Assembly (NCBI GenBank): GCA_958295735.1
Contig: OY282369.1
Location: 1,348,161-1,412,160 of the forward strand
Origin: an uncultured Candidatus Cenarchaeum sp.
GTDB taxonomy: Archaea > Thermoproteota > Nitrososphaeria > Nitrososphaerales > Nitrosopumilaceae
Length of the DNA: 64,000 bases
Reading direction: 5' to 3'
Part shown: in pieces, positions 56,896 to 64,000 of the stretch
How the letters are laid out: each line of letters opens with the position of its first letter
Numbering within the stretch: position 1 is the stretch's first letter
Translations under genes and position numbers: made by a program
The notes under the pieces: generated by a model
Databases searched by the model: none
Told to the model about the DNA's origin: nothing
What the model saw: the letters and a program-made list of their open reading frames with translations, nothing else

Positions 56896-57549
56896 TCACT
56901 CGTAGGACGTCGTGGTCGTCGTATCGGGCGAAGGCCCGGTGGGTGTGGGGACTGACGGGAACCTGTCCCCTATCTGCTGCTCCGCTACCGCCGAGGCCTC
57001 CTGCAGGATCTTGTCGGTCTCCTCGTTGGATACCTCCGAGTCCACGCTGAACGAGTCCCCCGCGAGGGACTCCATCATCAGGCTGTTCAGCGTCTGCGTC
57101 ATGGAGTTCATCTCCGTGTCCGCCTCCGGCATGAACTTGCCCAGCGACGTCTTGAGCCCCTTCATGGTAGACATGGCGGGCCCTATGGCCACCATCGCGT
57201 CTCCCAGGTCGTGGATGGTAGTCAGCCTGAGCTGCACCTGCTCCAGGGACATCCTGGCGTTTCCCAGCATCTTGGTGACCTTGCGGATCTCCGCCAGCTC
57301 GTTGGAGAGGACCCTGCTGGCGTTCGTGTCGTGCTGCTGCATGGCGGCGACTATCCTCTGGAACAGCCGCCTGTCCCTCTCGCGCAGCTTGGTCTGCATG
57401 GCATCCATCTTGGAGATCTGCACCTGCAGGCTGTTCACGGCGCTCTGTATGCGGGGCTTCAGCGCGCCCTGCGGCTTTATGGCGTCGTGGAACCTGCTGG
57501 TCACGCCCGGCCCCTCTTGGCGGGACCAGGCCTTGTCAAAGCTCGTCAT
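56896..57549 (-). CDS. cdvB: CdvB-like ESCRT-III protein (paralogue 2)
   Basis: A 217-residue Snf7-type protein closely similar to the one at 38670-39329: KPQGALKPRIQSAVNSLQ, KLRERDRRLFQRIVAAMQQH, SRVLSNELAEIRKVTKMLGN and a C-terminal acidic helix. The tail (TGPSPDTTTTTSYE) is threonine-rich and differs from paralogue 1. Multiple CdvB copies are normal in thaumarchaea. ATG 57549 is about 25 bp from a minus-strand CGTTAAGAG box (57570-57578). Confidence 0.92.
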   Translation of the reverse strand: MTSFDKAWSRQEGPGVTSRFHDAIKPQGALKPRIQSAVNSLQVQISKMDAMQTKLRERDRRLFQRIVAAMQQHDTNASRVLSNELAEIRKVTKMLGNARMSLEQVQLRLTTIHDLGDAMVAIGPAMSTMKGLKTSLGKFMPEADTEMNSMTQTLNSLMMESLAGDSFSVDSEVSNEETDKILQEASAVAEQQIGDRFPSVPTPTGPSPDTTTTTSYE

Positions 57550-57635
57550 GCCCTACGCTCTACGCCGCGGCTCTTAACGGGGCGTGTGCATTTTGATCAA
57601 CAATGGGCTAAATTTAGCTAACCTGCGGGGGCCGC

Positions 57636-58409
57636 GTGGCCCGCGTAGCCGTGTTCGACTCGGGGCTGGGCTCCCTCTCTATACTGGGGCCCCTGCGCAG
57701 GGCCGCCCCGGGGCACGATCTGGCGTACCTGGCCGACTCCGCCAGCTTTCCCTACGGGGACAAGCCCCTCCCGGCCCTGCGCCGCGCCGTCCTGGGCGCC
57801 GCGCGGGCCCTGCGGGAGCGGTTCGGCCCCGACCTCACGGTGGTCGGCTCCAACACGCCCAGCCTGCTGCTCCCCGACGTGGTGCGGGGCCCCGGGATGA
57901 TGGGGGTGCTGCCCCCGCTGGAGCGGGCCGCCGCCGCCTCGCCGTCGGGGGCGGTGGCGGTGCTCGCATCCTCGTCGGTGGCGCGGGGCCCCGAGCTGCG
58001 CCGGCTGGCCGCCGGCCTGCCGCTCCGCCCCGGGACGCGCATCGTCCCCGTGGACGCCTCGCCGCTCATCGGGGCCGTCGAGTCCGGCGCCTTCCTGGAC
58101 GATCAGGCCGGTTGCGCGCGGCTGATCCGCCGCGTGCTGGAAGGCCCGCTGCGCCGCTCCGGCGCGGGCGCGGCGGCCCTCTCCAGCACGCACCTGCCGC
58201 TGCTGGCCGGCCAGATAGCGCGCCAGTTTCCCGCCCTGCGCCTGGTGGATCCCGGGGAGGACGTCGCCCGCGCCGCCGCCGCCCGCCTCGGCCCCGCTCC
58301 CCCCGGGGCGCGGGCGCGGCTCTCCGTGTACACCACCGGGGACCCCGGGGCGCTGGCCGCCCGCCTCCGGCGGCTGGGCATCAGCTCGCCGGCGGAACGG
58401 CTTCGCTGA
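57636..58409 (+). CDS. Glutamate racemase (MurI)-like protein with both catalytic cysteines replaced by serine
   Basis: A 257-residue Asp/Glu racemase family protein: FDSGLGSLSILGPL at the N-terminus and ADSASFPYGDKP as in MurI. The catalytic cysteine motifs read VVGSNTPSL (normally ACNT) and LSSTHLPLL (normally GCTHYPL), so both Cys are Ser. Archaea lack peptidoglycan and the pair is probably not an active glutamate racemase; another chiral or acyl substrate, or a regulatory role, is possible. GTG at 57636 is about 26 bp after CTAAATTTAG (57608-57617). Confidence 0.8.
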   Translation: MARVAVFDSGLGSLSILGPLRRAAPGHDLAYLADSASFPYGDKPLPALRRAVLGAARALRERFGPDLTVVGSNTPSLLLPDVVRGPGMMGVLPPLERAAAASPSGAVAVLASSSVARGPELRRLAAGLPLRPGTRIVPVDASPLIGAVESGAFLDDQAGCARLIRRVLEGPLRRSGAGAAALSSTHLPLLAGQIARQFPALRLVDPGEDVARAAAARLGPAPPGARARLSVYTTGDPGALAARLRRLGISSPAERLR

Positions 58410-58459
58410 TCCGGCGCCTCGGGCGCGGCGCGCGGCCCCGCCGAACCGGGGCGGGACGG

Positions 58460-59314
58460 CTACGCCGATCCGCCGCCGCCGCCGGGCGCGGTTCCCGCCC
58501 GGGCCCGGGCGCCGCCGCGCCGATCCGCCGGCCGCTGCCCCCCGCGCGCCTTCCTGTACCCGTGGCCGAACGAGGCGTCGTACAGGCGCGAGAACTCGTA
58601 CGATTCGGGCCTCACCGCGTCGCCGATTATCACGACGGCGGTCCTCGTTATCCCCTCCGCCCTGGCCTTGGAGGCGATGTCGCGCAGCGTCCCGGCGACG
58701 ATCTTCTGGTCCGGCCAGCTCGCCCTGTACACGACGGCGGCCGGGGTGGACTCGTCGTACCCGCCCTCCACCGCCTGCCTCGCTATCCCGGCCAGCAGGT
58801 GGACGCTGAGGTAGAAGACCATGGTGGCCCCGTGCCTGGCGAGCCCGGCCACGCCCTCGCGCTCGGGCACGGCCGTCCTGGACTGGGCCCTGGTGAGTAT
58901 GATGGTCTGCGTGACCCCCGGCAGCGTCAGTTGCGTGCCGAGCGCGCAGGCGGCAGCCAGGAACGCGGTCACGCCCGGCACCACGACGCACCTCACGCCG
59001 GCCCCCTCCAGCGCGTCGATCTGCTCCCTTATGGCGCCGTATATCGTGGGGTCGCCGTCGTGCAGCCGCACCACGGTCCCCCCACCGGCCGCCCCCAGCC
59101 TGAGCGCCTCGGTTATCTCCTCGCGGACCATCCCCGAGGCGTCGTGCATGGCGGCCCCGCCGCGGCACATGCCGAGTATGGCGGGGGGTATGAGCGAGCC
59201 CGAGTACACCACCACGGAGGCCTCCCCCACCAGGTCGCGCGCCCTGACCGTGATCAGGCCCGGATCCCCGGGCCCGCATCCCACGAAGTGAACCGTCCCC
59301 CCGCCCTCAGGCAC
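58460..59314 (-). CDS. cbiF: Cobalt-precorrin-4 (C11) methyltransferase
   Basis: A 284-residue SAM-dependent tetrapyrrole methylase: VHFVGCGPGDPGLITVRA (substrate/SAM loop), RLHDGDPTIYGA and the late VVIIGDAV, matching CbiF/CobM. It acts in corrin-ring synthesis. GTG 59314 overlaps the cbiL gene end by 8 bp, so the two are an operon. A glycine/arginine-rich tail of about 35 residues follows the enzyme domain. Confidence 0.92.
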   Translation of the reverse strand: MPEGGGTVHFVGCGPGDPGLITVRARDLVGEASVVVYSGSLIPPAILGMCRGGAAMHDASGMVREEITEALRLGAAGGGTVVRLHDGDPTIYGAIREQIDALEGAGVRCVVVPGVTAFLAAACALGTQLTLPGVTQTIILTRAQSRTAVPEREGVAGLARHGATMVFYLSVHLLAGIARQAVEGGYDESTPAAVVYRASWPDQKIVAGTLRDIASKARAEGITRTAVVIIGDAVRPESYEFSRLYDASFGHGYRKARGGQRPADRRGGARARAGTAPGGGGGSA

Positions 59315-60038
59315 GCTTTACCACCAGTATGGAAAAGTACTTGGTGGCCAGCGAGCGGCCGTCCGCCGCCTCGCCCAGGGTCATCCTGCGCACCACCTCC
59401 GCGTCCGTCCCGAGGTCCTGCCCGACGGCGAAGACCGAGTCGTCGGGGAACCCAGACCGGCGCAGCAGGCCGATCACCTGGTCAAAGTAGCGGCCGTCCT
59501 TGAGGAACACCAGCGACTCGGCGCGGCGCGCCAACTCCTCCACCGAGGACAGGTCGTAGCAGGAGGGTATTATGGCCACCTTCTCGGCGCCCTCCGCTAT
59601 GCTCACGCCCACCTTGGCGGCGAAGGTGAACGCGGAGACTATCCCGGGTATGGCGCTCACGGCCATCCCTGGATGGCTGCGGCGTATGTGCCTCTGCATG
59701 TAGATCCACGTGCTGTACAGGTGCGGGTCGCCGACCGTCAGGTACGCCACCCTCCTGCCCTCCGCGACCTTCGCGGCCATCGCCTCCGCGTTCCTCTCCC
59801 ACGCCGCCTCCAGCGCCCCCCTGTCCTTCGTCATGGGGAACACGAGCTTCACGATCTCCTGGCCGGCCGACCCGTCCATCACGGGGGCGGCCACGGACAG
59901 GGCGATGCTCGGCCTGTCCTCGGCGGAGGCCGGGCACATTATGGTGTCGGCCGCGCGGATGGCCTTCACCGCCTTCACGGTGAGCAGGTCGGGATCGCCG
60001 GGGCCCACGCCTATCCCGACCAGCTCCCCCGCCGCCAT
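59307..60038 (-). CDS. cbiL: Precorrin-2 / cobalt-factor II C20 methyltransferase
   Basis: A 243-residue methylase: GIGVGPGDPDLLTVKAVKAI, AYLTVGDPHLYSTWIYM and AIPGIVSAFTFAA are CbiL/CobI features. It works just before CbiF-type steps in cobalamin synthesis, a pathway typical of ammonia-oxidising archaea. ATG 60038 is about 26 bp after a minus-strand GCTTTTAACC box (60061-60070). Confidence 0.94.
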   Translation of the reverse strand: MAAGELVGIGVGPGDPDLLTVKAVKAIRAADTIMCPASAEDRPSIALSVAAPVMDGSAGQEIVKLVFPMTKDRGALEAAWERNAEAMAAKVAEGRRVAYLTVGDPHLYSTWIYMQRHIRRSHPGMAVSAIPGIVSAFTFAAKVGVSIAEGAEKVAIIPSCYDLSSVEELARRAESLVFLKDGRYFDQVIGLLRRSGFPDDSVFAVGQDLGTDAEVVRRMTLGEAADGRSLATKYFSILVVKRA

Positions 60039-60727
60039 GCGGCGCGGTCTTCCGCGCCCCGGTTAAAAGCTAGGCGGTGCCGCTCCCGGGCCCGGGGCCC
60101 GCCGCCGCGCGGCCGGCGCTCCCGGGCCTCGCGGGATCCGCCTTCCCCGAGAGCGCGGCCGCCGCGCGCCCGTTCCCCCGATCTCCGCCGCCGCGCGCCG
60201 CGATCCTGGGGGGGGGGGCCGCGGGCGCCGCCGCCGCCCCGCCGTCCGCGGGGCCGGATGCGGAAGCTCCAAACATGTCGACAAAAACCGCCCGGCGGGG
60301 CGGCCGGAAAAAACCGCCCCCGACGCGCCGCCGCGGAATGCCCGGCGGATCCGCATCGGGGGCGCGGATCCCCGCGGGCGGCCGCGGAAGGGTTCCGCGC
60401 CAAGCCGATCGCGGCGGGCGGGCCGGGCCGGGCCGCGTAGTGGTTCCGGGAGGCGGGGAGCGCGGCCGGCCGCCGCGGCCCGTCCGCGAGGGGGCCGCAC
60501 TCCGCGCCGGCTGCGGCGGGAATGCGGCCCGCCGCCTTGCTCCCACGCCCGCGCCTCCGCCCGCAATCCAGCGCGCGCGCGGCGCCGCAAGGCCGCGCGG
60601 CGCGGGATCCGGGAGCTGCGGCCGCTGTCTTGCCCGGCCGCGCCCCGCAACCGGCCCGTCTTGTGCCGCGCAAAGGGATCCGCGCGGCGCCCGACCGCGA
60701 TCGCGTCTATTGCGCGCGGGCTCCCGG
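60039..60727. other. GC-rich intergenic region
   Basis: About 690 bp between cbiL and the 3' end of the giant surface gene. Beyond the cbiL promoter (60061-60070) it is GC-rich with a G tract (60209-60218) and scattered GATCCG motifs. No coding bias and no TATA box; no gene supported. Confidence 0.55.

Positions 60728-64000
<3,273 letters not shown>

Overview
The window is dense archaeal DNA of very high G+C (about 70 percent by eye, not computed). It most likely comes from an ammonia-oxidising Nitrososphaerota (Thaumarchaeota), plausibly a Cenarchaeum-like, GC-rich sponge-associated lineage. Support: two CdvB/ESCRT-III cell-division paralogues, TFB, a group II chaperonin, archaeal RNase Z and ThpR-CCA, a GPN-loop GTPase, surface proteins with the WVRSSAGWWAEG-type domain found in Nitrosopumilus relatives, preQ0/archaeosine genes, corrinoid methyltransferases, and a urease-flavoured nitrogen module. 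The genus is inference. Nearly every first gene of a transcript has an AT-rich TATA box centred 24-28 bp before its start codon, so most mRNAs look leaderless. This rule decides many GTG and TTG starts below. Genes inside operons overlap by ATGA, GTGA or TGATG.

Layout. 0-5.4 kb: cca and thpR, UPF0200-UPF0201, a glycine/alanine surface repeat protein, and Sir2, RNase Z and PRPP synthetase. 5.5-10.6 kb: an MscS channel, a KamA-type radical SAM enzyme and glutamine synthetase. 10.6-21 kb: an accessory stretch with a decayed region, a membrane-anchored surface protein, a HAD phosphatase, a transposase-like protein lacking all three catalytic acids, a UvrD-type helicase-nuclease, and two secreted proteins. 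21.8-27.2 kb: TFB, a Na+/H+ antiporter with a leader ORF, hemerythrin, and a secreted metallopeptidase. 27.6-36.4 kb: a sodium:solute symporter, a chaperonin with altered catalytic residues, small conserved proteins, a TPR protein, and an operon of ureohydrolase, urease-gamma-like protein and UreH-type nickel permease. 36.5-48.4 kb: queE, folE and queC (preQ0), a cdvB, cysQ and cysC, thrB and a GPN GTPase, a flippase-like protein and an SDR. 48.8-60 kb: a glycosyltransferase, a ThiI-like THUMP protein, cysH-sat, a family-5 uracil-DNA glycosylase, a GT2-GtrA fusion, the second cdvB, a MurI-like protein and cbiL-cbiF. 60.7-64 kb: the 3' part of a giant cell-surface repeat protein.

How the genes work together. 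cysC, cysH, sat and cysQ cover assimilatory sulfate reduction. queE, folE and queC are part of preQ0/archaeosine synthesis. The symporter, the ureohydrolase operon and a small conserved gene share a CGTACTNTAC box about 45-48 bp before their starts, suggesting one regulon for a urea- or guanidine-related compound.

The most unusual material lies between genes. Two families of about 90-bp inverted-repeat elements, several with perfect 8-bp target duplications, sit 15-19 bp upstream of TATA boxes, as if insertion were guided by the promoter complex. Four pairs of short direct repeats with a 70-73 bp offset flank about 40-bp fillers; one filler is a copy of the glnA 5' coding sequence. A structured-RNA candidate lies at 40091-40210. 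No tRNA, rRNA or CRISPR array was found.
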